Assembly (NCBI RefSeq): GCF_963924675.1
Contig: NC_089232.1
Span: forward strand, 36,537,312 to 36,601,311
From: Phocoena phocoena
Lineage: Eukaryota > Chordata > Mammalia > Artiodactyla > Phocoenidae
Reading direction: 5' to 3'
DNA length: 64,000 nt
Shown: positions 45,595 to 56,960 of the stretch, piece by piece
How positions within the stretch are numbered: the stretch's first letter is position 1
Layout: each line of letters opens with the position of its first letter
Notes under the pieces: generated by a model
Seen by the model: only the letters and a program-made list of their open reading frames with translations
The model's database searches: none
What the model was told of the DNA's origin: nothing
Position numbers and translations under genes: made by a program

Positions 45595-47490
45595 ATTGAA
45601 TACCTACTTTGGGTTCATTTAGTCAGCAAAAATATATTGAGCATCTAGTAAGTGAGAGGCACTGAAACTACAAAGAATAAAACAGACATGGTCCCTACCC
45701 TCACAATGCTGAAAATCTAGTCAAAGGGAACGAGTAAGTAAGCAATTACAATATGTGTAAGTGCCATGACAGAAATAAAGATCGTTTAAGAGCACATAGG
45801 AGGGGCACTGAACCAGACTTGGGAGGTCAGAGAAGCCTGACTTGAAGGAAGAGGACAGGGGAAGGTGGCAGTGGAGGCAGTGGGAAGAGGATTCCTAGCA
45901 AGGGATGAGCTTGTGCAGAGGCTCAGCACCAGTAGAGAGCAGTGCATATTTGAGGAACTGAAACTGAATGTAGGTAAGTGGAAAGTATAAAAAAGGGGAG
46001 GAAAAGATACAGGCGGGAGACACATCAGACAGGGCTTTTGTAAGAAAAGCCAAGGTGTCCTTGAGCTCAATCCTGATAGCCATAGGGAGACGGGGAATGA
46101 CGAGATCAGAACTGCACTTTTGAAAGATCACTCTCTCTGACTGCTGTGGAGAACAGGTATGCAAGACTGGATGCAGAGAGACAAAAAGTTGCAGAATAGC
46201 CCAAGTGAGAGATGATGGGGAACTGCATACAGGAAGTAGCGGTGGGAATGGAGAGAGGCAGATGTATCTTAAACATTTAATGTATTTAAGAGTAGACTTG
46301 GCAGGACTTTATGACTGACCAGATGAAAGAGGAGCCATGACTCTGGCTTGGGCAACTAGATAGATGGTAGTTCATTCACTGTATAGTATAACAGAAGAGC
46401 AGGTTTATAGGGAAGGGGAGGAAGATGAATGTAGTTTGAGATACTATAAACTATCCATGATGCTGTTCTGTTGGCAGTTGAATGTATGATTCTGAAACCC
46501 AAAATAAGATCCACCTTGGAGATATGGATTTGGAGAGTATCAGCCTGAGGTCCTATGAGTAAGACCTCCCAGGAAGCTGTGACCCAACCAGATGGAACAT
46601 TAACATGAAGGGGTAGGGTGGAAGAAGAGAAACCCATAGGAAAGACTGAGAGATGTCAGAGGAAAAAAAAAAGAAAACCAGAAGAGATCGCTGACGTGGA
46701 AGTCAAGAGAAGAGAACCCATTAAGGAGGGCTGGTCTCAGTGTCAAATTACTGAGGAGCAAAGTAAGTCAAGGGTTGAGCAATATTCATTGGATTTAGCT
46801 ACAAGGAAGGTGTCTGTGACCTTGACAACTGCATTTTCAAGGAGTGAGAGAAGTAGAAGCCAAGCTTCAGAGGTTTGAGGATGAAGAAGTGGAGACCTGG
46901 AAAAGTCAAATAGTTTGGTTATGGAAGGGAGGAGATGGAGAGGGAGAAGCCAAGGAGAGAAGGGAGGGAAGGGAGTAAATGGGGAATAGAGGAGAGGCAA
47001 GAAGGGGAGAGGAGGAGAAGGGAGAAAACTGGACAGAGATGCAAGGTTGAAGGAAAGATTTTTGTGTGTTTGCTTTGCAGATTAGAGCTACTTAAGGATG
47101 TTTGAAGGCTGAAAGGAAGGAGCCTTTGGAGGAGGGGAGGAGGATAATGGATAGAGCATAGGATGGAGGAGATTGGATCCGTAGCACATGGGAAGAATTA
47201 GCCTGAGACAAGCTAATTTCGTTGTAACTGGAGAAAAGGGAAAAAAACCAACGGTGTGGATATAAGCAATGTTGGAGGTGGGCAACTGAGGGGGGAGGTT
47301 CTTATCTAATGGTTTCTTGTATCTTCCCTCTGAAATAAGCAGAGAGGGAAATAGGAGAAGAAAGAATGAAAATTTGAGGAGCATGGAGGAGGTTTGAAGT
47401 GGCTACTGGAGAGAATTGGAGACACTGCTGGGCAGCACTGAGGACCCAGGTGAGGGTGGAGAATATACCAGATATTGGCAACGATCTGCC
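45595..47490 (-). repeat. L2-type ancient repeat, antisense, long copy
   Basis: 'atatattgagcatctagtaa', 'cagacatggtccctaccctc', 'tgaaagatcactctctctga' and 'gtgtctgtgaccttgacaac' match the same family as 37260-38175, with the strand strongly purine-rich. Open frames within are chance products of this composition. The L2 call is firm only for the first part. Confidence 0.6.
46922..47035 (+). repeat. purine-rich tract
   Basis: Mostly G and A for over 100 bases (for example gagaagggagggaaggga), capable of triplex (H-DNA) structure. It is part of the ancient repeat above. Confidence 0.7.
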
Positions 47491-47579
47491 TAGTCATGTG
47501 ATTTGACTGACCATCAGCATTTGAACCCCCAGTATTGATGTGGGGAGGCAGTTATTGGTCCAATATTGTTACATAGTTA

Positions 47580-47995
47580 TGTTTGGTTGCAAGTGACAGA
47601 AAAAAAAAAACATGAAAGAAGTCAATTGCCCTCTTACATAAAAATCCAGGTAGACTAATAAGGCTAGAATAGAGCACCAGTGTGTCAGGAATCAAAATTC
47701 CTTCGAGTGCCTTACTTTGCCATCAGGGTTTGGCTTCCATGTCATGTTCTAACATGGTTACTCCAGCTCCATCCATTTTGTTTGCATTTTGGTCAGCAGG
47801 AAGAAGGCAGGACCAGCAGAAGGGCATATGCCACTTCTACCTAAATCCATTGACCATAGCTTGGTCCTTTGACACATCTAGCTGCAAGGAGGCCGAAAAT
47901 TTTAGTCTTTATTATGGATGGTCATGTGACCAGTTACATTTTAAATTTAAAAATTTGAGTCCAGACCTTGGGAGATACTAAGAATCACTGCCACA
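47580..47995 (-). mobile_element. MLT1-like (MaLR) LTR remnant, antisense
   Basis: It starts 'ggttgcaagtgacagaaa', the reverse of the MLT1 3' end, and ends near 'ggtcatgtgaccagttacat'. Interrupted by A-runs and badly diverged; family is tentative. Non-coding. Confidence 0.45.
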
Positions 47996-48224
47996 ATAGG
48001 GTTTACCTGGGTAGGTACAACAGAATGGGGCTAGGAAGTAAATGATATTGTCAAGAGGGATTTAAGTAGACAGAAGGGAGGCAATAAAGATGAGGAAGGA
48101 GCTGAGTGATCTGGTCATTTTTGTTCAGGTATCTCTTCACCCTGGTGTGGTTTATGTATTTTCACACTTCAGAGGAAAGTAAACCCCCAACTTCAGGGTG
48201 ATGTGCCCTGATTGTCTCAGCCAG

Positions 48225-48412
48225 TATGTCTTGGCGGGGCAGTATTGGCATTTGAGGCAGGCCAATTCTTCATTGTACAGGACTGTCCTGTACATTGCAA
48301 GACATTCGAAGCTCCTAGCTCCCACCCACTAAATGCCAGTGATACCCCAGTCATAACATGTTTCAATAATCTTAAGGAGGTGTTACTGCTCACAGTTGAG
48401 GACCATTGGTCT
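48225..48412 (-). mobile_element. MER5A (hAT-Charlie) remnant, antisense
   Basis: 'ggccaattcttcattgtaca', 'ggactgtcctgtacattgca', 'cccacccactaaatgccagt', 'acagttgaggaccattgg'. Nearly full length. Confidence 0.82.
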
Positions 48413-48845
48413 AAATTAATGATGGTAATCCCCTCTCCCTTGATTGGCTCAAGGGTGGACAATTTAAACCTTAGTGAAGTAGCACATGGCTATCTCCTAG
48501 TCACCATGATTGGTTCATGCTATTCCAATTAATGGAAGGTTAAGATTTTTGTTTGATGCTTATAGACTCACTCCCTCTCAGTCCCTCTGGACATAATGAG
48601 GAAGTATGTGGGCCCAATTGCTGCTGACATCCAGCCTATAAACACTAGGGGAGTCAGTCCCAGAATAAAGCAACGCTGAGGGTTGGTTGAGTGGAGAGAT
48701 GGAAAGAAACAGAGACCATAGTAATTCTGAACTGCAGCCAACCCAAGGCCCTTGCCACTGCTGAATTTTCAGCCCCTTGAGTCAATAAATGCCCTTAATG
48801 TTCAAACCAGTTAGACTTGAGCTGCCTGTTTGCAAATGAAAACAC
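48413..48845 (+). mobile_element. MLT1-type (MaLR) LTR, sense
   Basis: 'cccttgattggctcaagggt' near the start, and 'ccttgagtcaataaatgccc' with 'gttcaaaccagttagacttg' at the end match an MLT1 LTR including its poly(A) signal region. A non-coding solo LTR fragment. Confidence 0.6.
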
Positions 48846-49074
48846 ATTTAATAAAAGAAGGAAATAGAGGAAGATTGGGTCACGGGAGTAAAAGTATAGG
48901 GAAGGATGTAAATGAGAGTAAAGGATGTGATAGATGAATGGAGGGGCTTAGGCCTTGGGTAGAAACCAAGGAAAACAGGGAGAAGAGGCACGCTGAGTTT
49001 GGCTGGATGTAAGATTTTATCAAAATTAATCTCTCTTCTCTTGGACTGGGGATTGAGGGTAATCAGAACAGTTC

Positions 49075-49245
49075 TAGCATTGTGCTAGGTTGACCCAATG
49101 AGGCTTATATTAACTCTAATGTGTAGAAGAAGAAACTCAAGACTCACCCAAGGACCTAAAGCTAGTAGCTGGCAGAGGGAAGTCCTAGTGAGATTGACTC
49201 CAGTACTCAAGTCCTTTCCGCTAATTCCCCACTGCTACTTGATGC
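49075..49245 (-). repeat. MIR SINE, antisense
   Basis: 'gtgtagaagaagaaactcaa', 'cacccaaggacctaaagcta', 'gtagctggcagagggaagtc', then 'tcctttccgctaattcccca'. Confidence 0.72.
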
Positions 49246-49599
49246 CAAAGAGGTGGAAACAACCAGATCTACCCCTCGTTAATCCTTTCCACACCTCAAT
49301 CCAGGACGGCAGGTAAGACTGACTGGGTCAGTAGGACTGTTTTCCCCTGGATAATGGACGGTCTACCCACAGGATGTGCTGTGTTTGGGGTACAAAGCAC
49401 AGATGGGTCATGGGCAAGCTGGAGTGGCAAGAGAGCTTACAAAACCAACACCAGCACAAATGAAAGGAATAAACCCAGGGTGCACCAAGAAGGAGAAATA
49501 GCTCAGAGGTTCCTGGTGAGATGAAAAGTATTGAATGTTAATTGTCGAGCATCGAATATTAGATTCTGTGCATCTGCGTTTTTTTCATTTCAGAAACTT

Positions 49600-49755
49600 A
49601 TTTTTTTCCCATTTTACTTTATTTTTTGAATAGTTAATGCTTACACGTGGTACAAATACAAAAGTTACAAAAGGTATACAGTGAAAAATAAGTCTTTCTC
49701 CTCTGTCCTGGAGCTACTGTCCCTGGAGGCAACCAGTGTGGACAGAATCAAGCCC
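49600..49755 (-). repeat. old LINE 3' end, probably L1M, antisense
   Basis: 'cacgtggtacaaatacaaaa', 'aaaggtatacagtgaaaaat' and 'ctggaggcaaccagtgtgga' are a known old-L1 3' phrase in reverse. Confidence 0.55.
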
Positions 49756-50099
49756 TGCCCTCTCCCTCACCCCTCCCCTCCTCCGTCATAGGCTGAGGTA
49801 CATAAGCTGAGTTCTCTTCATTCAGTAAAGATACAGACCTTCCTAATGTAGGAGCCTTGAAATGGACACACTAAATAAATCAGATTTACAAAAATATATA
49901 TGGTAACTTTATTGTCTATAACGACTTCTTGCTAAAAAGCCCCCATTGCTGATGTAGGTGGAAAACACTGGATCTTGCAAATAAAAGATATCTCCTTTAG
50001 GTTTAAACCAGTCTCCCTTGGGAAATCACTCAGTCTTTCGGGGTTTCTCCCTCATCGCAGGGTTCTTCTCTCCCTGTTCCCTCTCCAAAAATATTGCCC

Positions 50100-50700
50100 A
50101 GGTGAAAGGCACGCTACAGGGGAGGTGCAGGGGAAGTCTGCCAACCGCCCGGCCTTCCTGACCACGAGGCCATGGTGAGGAAATTGTTTTCTCTGGCCTT
50201 TGGGCTACACTGATTCCAGCTACTGACAGCCACGGTCCCCACCACGGCCCTCAGTGGTAATGGCCGCACACCTTGTACCTTCTTGGCCCAAGGCCAGGCC
50301 TCCTCCAGCCCGTTCATCCTGTCAGCCTTCGTCATTCTCCCACGGGCTCTGCTGCAGACCGTGCACAGGCCTGGGAACTGGGAGCACTTCTCAAGGCCCC
50401 TCGTTGCCCAACCCTGGCATTTCCGCTTCTCTGTAGTTGGCTTAGTTCCAAAGGGAAAAGCAGGGTACACATCCCTCCTGCCGTAGGGCCCCTCCACCCC
50501 TCATCTAGGGCAGCCCTGTGCGCACACCCTCTGATTCTCACAACTTCCTGCCTGCTGCTTTAACGTTTATCTTCCTTTCCAGTCATGGGAAAACGGCTCT
50601 GACATCACATCCTGTGTTCTTCCTGGCACTGTCTGTGACCTCCTCAGGGGCAGCCCTCCAAGCTCTGCCTCATCTGTGTATGCAAATACATTCTTTTTTC
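50100..50700. other. GC-rich intergenic pocket
   Basis: Distinctly richer in G+C than its surroundings, with several overlapping long open frames on both strands (a 127-codon frame on - at 50114-50497; 96 and 108 codons on +). None shows a known motif, and overlapping frames are expected from composition. It could be a regulatory element or old repeat. Confidence 0.35.
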
Positions 50701-51059
50701 TTTCAACAAAGTCTGGTTTTTACGAATCAAAGGCAGTTAATTTCAAACTATTGTCTTGCTATGAATTTTTTTTTTAATCCTATTTTGAAACTCAAAGTAA
50801 ATGATGACTTACCCATTCTTGGCTGGGTTTTTTCCTCCCCGTGACTCAAAGCATGTCATTGACTCATTGGGTGGAGGATCCATGGGGACTGGGTTTACCG
50901 GGAAACACGCTGGTTGAATATCTCACAATGTTATCTCCATGACATCAGCATAAGGCTTCCAGTGCTGCGGGGAAGCCAGTGTCAGTGTGGTAAATGTTAC
51001 TAAGTTTTCAGCTGTGACTTGGGTAAACCCACTTGATGCAAAAACTTCATGGTCCTCAA

Positions 51060-51890
51060 AGTGAACAGAAACCTGATTCTACCGTTACCCACCCAATTAG
51101 GCAGTGCATGCCTGAGTCATTCTGGATTCCTCTCTTTTCTTCACACTCCATATATCACCCATCTGCTATTCAGAACCACCAAAGGGAATGGGAGACTTTT
51201 TTCTAATTGTCACAAAAGCACTGTGTGGGCCAGCTGTGGCCTTGCTGCTGAAACCCTCAGCCTGGCTGCCAGCATCTGTCATTGGACTTCTGCCATTGTC
51301 TCCTCCATGGTCTCCCGCTTCTATGTCCGACCTCCTACAATCTATTCTCCACAAAGCAGCCAGACTTTTCTTTGTAAAATATAAATTAGATCCTATCACT
51401 TCCCAGCTTCCCTGCTTTAAATCCTCCAATAGCTTCCTATCACTCTGACCTGACTCTGCCTCCCTCTTCAGCCTCATCTTCCAAGCCTTCCCTCTTACTC
51501 TACTAGAGCCACACTGCCCACCTTTCTGCTCTCAGATACACCAGACTCATTTCGACCCCAGGTCCTTTGCACTTACTGTTTCTTTGCTAGCAGAGCTCTT
51601 CCCTAGATTGTCGCACTACTGCCTCCTTCTCAGCCTTCAGATCTCAACTCAGATGTCACCACGCGGCCACATCCCACCCCAGGTACCATCGACCATATTA
51701 CCCTATTTTGTCTTCTTCATAGCCCTTAGTTCCTGAAATTGTATTATTTGTTTGTTTAAATGTTTGTTATCTCTCTCCCCCTTACTTGGAGGGCAACCAC
51801 CTTGGACAGGGACTTGGTTTGCCTTCTTCAGCGCTGTATTTTTGCATTAAACAGTGCCTGGCACATAATAAGCAGTAAATATGTGTGGAC
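51060..51890 (+). repeat. L2 LINE 3' region, sense
   Basis: 'aaatcctccaatagcttcct', 'caggtcctttgcacttactg', 'cttcagatctcaactcagat', 'cttggagggcaaccaccttg' and the tail 'acagtgcctggcacataata'. A long, good L2 3' copy. Confidence 0.85.
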
Positions 51891-53004
51891 CAAAGCCAAC
51901 TAAGTTCATGCAGAGGGGAAAAGGAGAAAGACAATATTTTTAAACTTGACAAGCACTCATGGATACCTTTTTATTAGTTTACAATTTAGAAGAAATCATT
52001 TCTACTAGTTTCTTTGTAAGGGAATCATAAGATTAATGTGGCTTTCTAGTGAGAAACTTGGCTGCAAGACAGAACTAGCATCTATATTTATGCCACAGAA
52101 AAGCAGCTTTTTCAAATAATCAAGTCAGATCAAGGTATAAATTGTTAGCCTCATTTGCCAGGTACAAAATTTGAATGATTGCATGTGTGTTGCTGTGTGC
52201 TTAACCTGCTACAGATCACCTGCAATTTTAAGGTTCACTGATTGCTAAAAGTTGTTTACTTGATTTCTTTCATTTAAGTGTAGCTGAAACTGCAAGGCTG
52301 ATCAGAGGCAAGATGTAAAAAGAGAGGTAACATTAGTGATTTTTCAGGCACACTATAAGACAATTACCCACAATCTTTAGGTATTTCTTGTACTTTCAAA
52401 ACTAAACGCTAAGCTCTCCTTGACTTGGGCTAAATTTTTTTTGAATAACTGATACCCTGGAAAGTCCTGAACAGTTGCACAAACACTGCAGCAGGGACTT
52501 TAAAACTCAGCCCTGTGTGACATGTTTTAGAACAAAGATGTAGGAAAATTAGGCCTCATCTTGCTCCGAATAGATGAGGTCAAACATACTTCCCCATTCC
52601 TGGTGTCGCAGAGTCTGAAATTTCTGTCATTAGAGCTTCATTTTTTTATCCTGGAGTTCTCTTTTAAAATGCATATTTTCCTGGAAATATATTAGACTAA
52701 TTCATGAAGATATTGAAACTAATTAGGTCCATTTTTCCTTTCGGTGGGAGAGATTACCAGCAAGAGAGCCCTGAACAAGAAGGAAAGAGATGAATTGGGA
52801 GAGACTAGAAGCCCCAGCTCTGGCTTTTCTGAACCTAGACTTGGCCCAGTACAGTACAGTAGTTGTTGAAGTTCTTTGGATAATAATATTGTGGGGCAAA
52901 TGATTTTAAGAGTGAGTATTGTGATGTGTTACTTAATCTAAGAAAACGGATTTTTTAAACTTCAAGTGTTGCTATGCAATACGAATTTTGGTGAATTTTT
53001 TCCA
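51891..53004. other. intergenic, nothing recognised
   Basis: No frame or repeat I can name. Confidence 0.45.
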
Positions 53005-53440
53005 GTTAGGGTCCCAACAGGAAACAGATGGTACACTTAAATTAGGATAAGTTGAGAAGAGCTTCTTTTCAAAGAGACTATTTGTAAGGAGGTTGTTGGG
53101 GGTGTAATGTAAACCCAAGGGACAGTCTGGGAACTAGGGGTTAAAAGAAACAGAGTGGTTGACACCCTGGGACCCTAAGGGAGTGATTATCAGCATCTGG
53201 AAAGGGAGTGTTATTAGGAGCAGACCACAGTAAGAGGAGCAGTGACCTTGACCCAAGCCAACCAAAGGCAGTCTCACTAGGAAAAAGCCAAGGGATGAAT
53301 ACCTTGACCTTCTCTGGTCTTCTGCAAGGGCTCCCCATTGGCCAAAGCCAACTGGAAGCCAAAGAGAAAGAGAACGCATTCATGCAGGGCCAGCCTCCTG
53401 GGCAGAGAGGAAGGTAGAAAACAGTGGAGAGTGGATCTCA
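53005..53440. repeat. ancient interspersed repeat, family not named
   Basis: 'gtcccaacaggaaacagatg' at one end and 'aaagccaactggaagccaaa', 'gcagggccagcctcctgggc' later match a mammalian-wide repeat I recognise by phrase but cannot name. Confidence 0.4.
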
Positions 53441-55854
53441 GAAACAGTGTAATGATATTTCCATTTGCTTGACAAGAAGGCTTGAGGAAGAGCCATCCAA
53501 TATCCCTCCCCCTTCCCACTGCAAGCTTTCAGAGTGAAGATGTCTTGGGCTTGCGGAGAGGAAAAGGTGTGTTCTTAACATCAGCTTTGGAGTTTTGATT
53601 AATATCTTACACTTATCTAATTTCTGTATCAGGACTGTTTATAACTGAAGTTGAAAGTCTATGATGCCAGAGTGGCCAGAAAATTTAAGGGCCTGCCACA
53701 ATTTTCAGCCTAGGGCAGAGAAAGATGACCTCTCTTCCCCCTCACAATCTGACCTTATATATGTGTAAAGGAACAGTGGGGGCAAAAATAAATATATAAG
53801 GTTGCTTTTCGATTAGATCAGAGAATTGTGCTTATTCAACATACCACTTATGTAATCTTTACCAACTTTCTCACGTTACAAGTAATGAAACTAAATTCCA
53901 GAGAGCTTGATTCACATGCCCTGTTTTAGGAAGCCATTTCACGCCCAAATCTAAACTAGAAGTATGAATCGAGACATCTATATGATATGCAGCTATAGGC
54001 TCACATAAGCAATTAGCACTGGGGCAAATTTCAAACAAGGCCAAAGACATTGACTAGCTATCTTTGCTCTGGCCCTTGGCTGCCCAGATTACCTTTAGGT
54101 AGCTCAGTATATGGTGAGTGGGGAAGTCTCACTGGACAACCTAGGCTTCCGTGGTACAATGATTTGTACATCTGCTCTGCTCTACGTCACAGGTTTAGAC
54201 CTTTGATTTGTGATTCAGAAACTCAATTTTCTGTTCACCCAAGAATAATCAGGTCCTGATGAACTGATATATTTATCAGCCTCACAACAGATTTACTGGT
54301 AAATCAAAATGTTCATTGAATTACCCTGAGAAATGTTACTATCAAAAAGACAAGATTGGTGTCAGCTGGTCAACAGTCTATGGCTGAATTGTTTAGAGAA
54401 AGAATACAGACAAATCAGACACTCACATTCATTCTCAAGAAAATAACTCAAAGTATAAATCTCACTGACAGCGGGCCAAAGACATAAACATTACATGTAA
54501 ATGGCAACACATAACATTAATAAATTGCTTTACTGATGATATGCCCTGCATTTTTGCAAATTCCTAGATGTTTTTGATGTGTATATACCACAGTGTGGTG
54601 AGTTGGCATTGTAAAGCTTTGATTAGCCAGAACTTAATTAGAACCTTAAATTTAAAAGAATTTCTTTTGATGCATGTTCCAGTTACCAGTTTATTTCTTC
54701 TCAGCTCACATCCATCCTTTACTACCCTCCTTTGTGATGCTGGAGTTGGACCCTGTGAATATTTCTCCTTTGCAGCTGGCATGATGCCTTGTCAGTAAAG
54801 AGCACGGGAGGGCCACTGCAGGAGGAAAGTACTTCTTTGTTCTGATGTGGTTTTCCTTCTCCTGTAGTGCATGGCAGCCAGTGGGTACCAGAATCCCGAC
54901 CACACTCAACCACCCAGCACGTCTCACAGGCACTCCGTGAGGTGATTTCTTCCCCATCCTGACTTGCAGCAACTCAGTGAATTTCTCTACCACCCAATGG
55001 ATGACAGCTACACCCTCTTCAGTGAGATCAGAATCTCAGCCTTGAGGGGAGAAAGGGCTCTTCCAAATATGTCCCTTCCTTGGGTGTTTGGCCTTAGTCC
55101 TAGGGCAAGTGTTCTCAGTGGGGGTAAAAACTGGTTCTTGGGTGGGGGAGGTGTGAAATAATCTTAAGTATTACAATGGTTTATGGCCCTGAAAAAGGCC
55201 ACAGCACATAAACAGATACACAGTATATCTGCAATGTTAAAATTTCATGGAGGGGAGCATTAAGGGGGGAAAATGTCTAAAAATTCTCCTTAGTGGAGCA
55301 ATAATGAAAAAAGTTCAGTAACACTGCCTTAGAAAGTACTGCTCCCCATATAGACTATTCCTGTATTCTTTAGAGTTCTGTTTACTCCTTAGTAGTTAAT
55401 CCCACTTTCAGTTAATATACTTTATATTAAACTTCCCCTGTTCAGATTACTTTGTGGTATAGGGACCACTGCAATGGAATTATACAGTAAGGGAGATAGA
55501 CTGGGCTCAACTCCAAATAGAGCATGGGTAAGTGAGCAGGGGTGGAGGGGTCAGTGAATGGAAAATTATTAAGAGGAAAATCAGCAGTAAGCGGCATTCT
55601 GGCTAAATCAAACTAACAAGATTTTCGCTGAAGATAGACCTGGGTGATCAGACATCACCTGAGGGATGGTAGAGGATGAGGAACCTGATCAGATATCAAG
55701 GGTGATCAGATATCGAGGGTGGAGGGTTCTGGTTAAACTGACTTAGCGGGGTTCTTGCTAAAGCTGGATTTCACAAGGAAGTGCAGAGAAGAGATGGGCC
55801 TAGGAGAAGGTTCAGGAGCCTGACTAAAGTTTGGTGAAGTAAAGAATCTTTGTC
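53441..55854. other. intergenic, unassigned
   Basis: No gene recognised. 55480-55850 has an LTR-internal feel and a 17-bp tandem pair (55686-55702, 55703-55719; tgatcagatatc core) but cannot be assigned. Confidence 0.4.
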
Positions 55855-55868
55855 AAAACATTGACAAA

Positions 55869-56206
55869 TGAACTATCTATGAAACAGAAACAGACTCACA
55901 GACAGAGAGAACAGACTTGTGGTTGCCAAGGGGGAGGGGAGATGGGGGAAGGAAGGGTTGGGAGTTTGGGATTAGTAGATGCGAACTATTATATATAGAC
56001 TAGATAAACAACAAGGTCCTAATGTATAGCACAGGGAACTATGTTCAATATCCTGTGATAAACCATAATGGAAAAGAATATGAAAAAGAATATGTATATG
56101 AATAACTGAGTCACTTTGCTATACAGCAGAAATTAATACAACATTGTAAATCAACTATACTTCAATAAAATAAAATAAAAAAGATCTGGACTGAGAAAAA
56201 AAAAAA
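55869..56206 (+). repeat. 5'-truncated L1 3' end, sense, with target duplication
   Basis: 'ggttgccaagggggagggga', 'ggtcctaatgtatagcacag', 'cactttgctatacagcagaa', 'ttgtaaatcaactatacttc' and an A-tail. The 14-mer aaaacattgacaaa repeats at 55855-55868 and 56207-56220. Confidence 0.9.
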
Positions 56207-56224
56207 AAAACATTGACAAAGAGT

Positions 56225-56960
56225 AAAAATAGCCATTTCTCACAAGTAGAAACCCAAATGGCTAAGAAGGGTTGAAGAGAAGTTCAGTGTCACCAGTAAA
56301 CACAGAAATGCATATTAAGACTTTTTAAGATACCACCTACACACAGATTTGTAAAAATTAGAAAGCTGGAAAATGATTTGGCATTCTCGGCAAAGAGAAA
56401 ACAAGGACCCTTGTGTGCTGCTGATGGGATGGTAAATAGATACAGGTATTCTAGAGAGCACTCTGGCAGTATTTAATTGTGTGTGTGTGTGTGTGTGTGC
56501 TTGCACACATTCACATGCACACATGCAACCTATGACTCGGGAATTACTCTCTGCACAGGTTCATAAGGAGATGTGTATAAAGATGTTTATCACAGGGTTG
56601 TTTGCGATACAGGGGAGTTAGAGGCAGTCCAGGTGTCCTGTCACTAGGGGGATGGACATATTAAAGGTATCTGACACATGCTATGGAACCTTATGTAGCA
56701 GTTCAAAGAAATTAGCTACATGTGCATAAAGGAACATGGAAAGAACTTAAAAACAGCACTGCATTAAAAAAAATCAATAAACAGAAATGATCCATTGAAC
56801 AATACAGAATTAAAACACATTCATAAAACAATATTATATTAAAAACTTGGGGGTCTGTGCATATCCAAGCACATATTAAATATATCAGAGTGGCTGCTGA
56901 TGCTGGAGATGAAAGGGCAAAATAATAAAGTAGAAGAAGAAAATGATAAAATGAAACAAG
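56225..56960 (+). repeat. older L1 ORF2/3' fragment, sense
   Basis: 'aagataccacctacacacag', 'tgtgtgctgctgatgggatg', 'ggacatattaaaggtatctg' and 'gcacatattaaatatatcag' are a degraded L1 ORF2 C-terminus and 3' UTR. It includes a (GT)n tract at 56477-56499. Confidence 0.75.

Noticed and set aside
45786..47384. several 80-100 codon frames on both strands
   Set aside because: They fall in an ancient purine-rich L2-type repeat; proline/serine-rich reverse translations are a composition effect.
50114..50497. 127-codon reverse-strand frame
   Set aside because: Overlapping frames on both strands follow from GC content; no recognisable domain, start context or exon structure.
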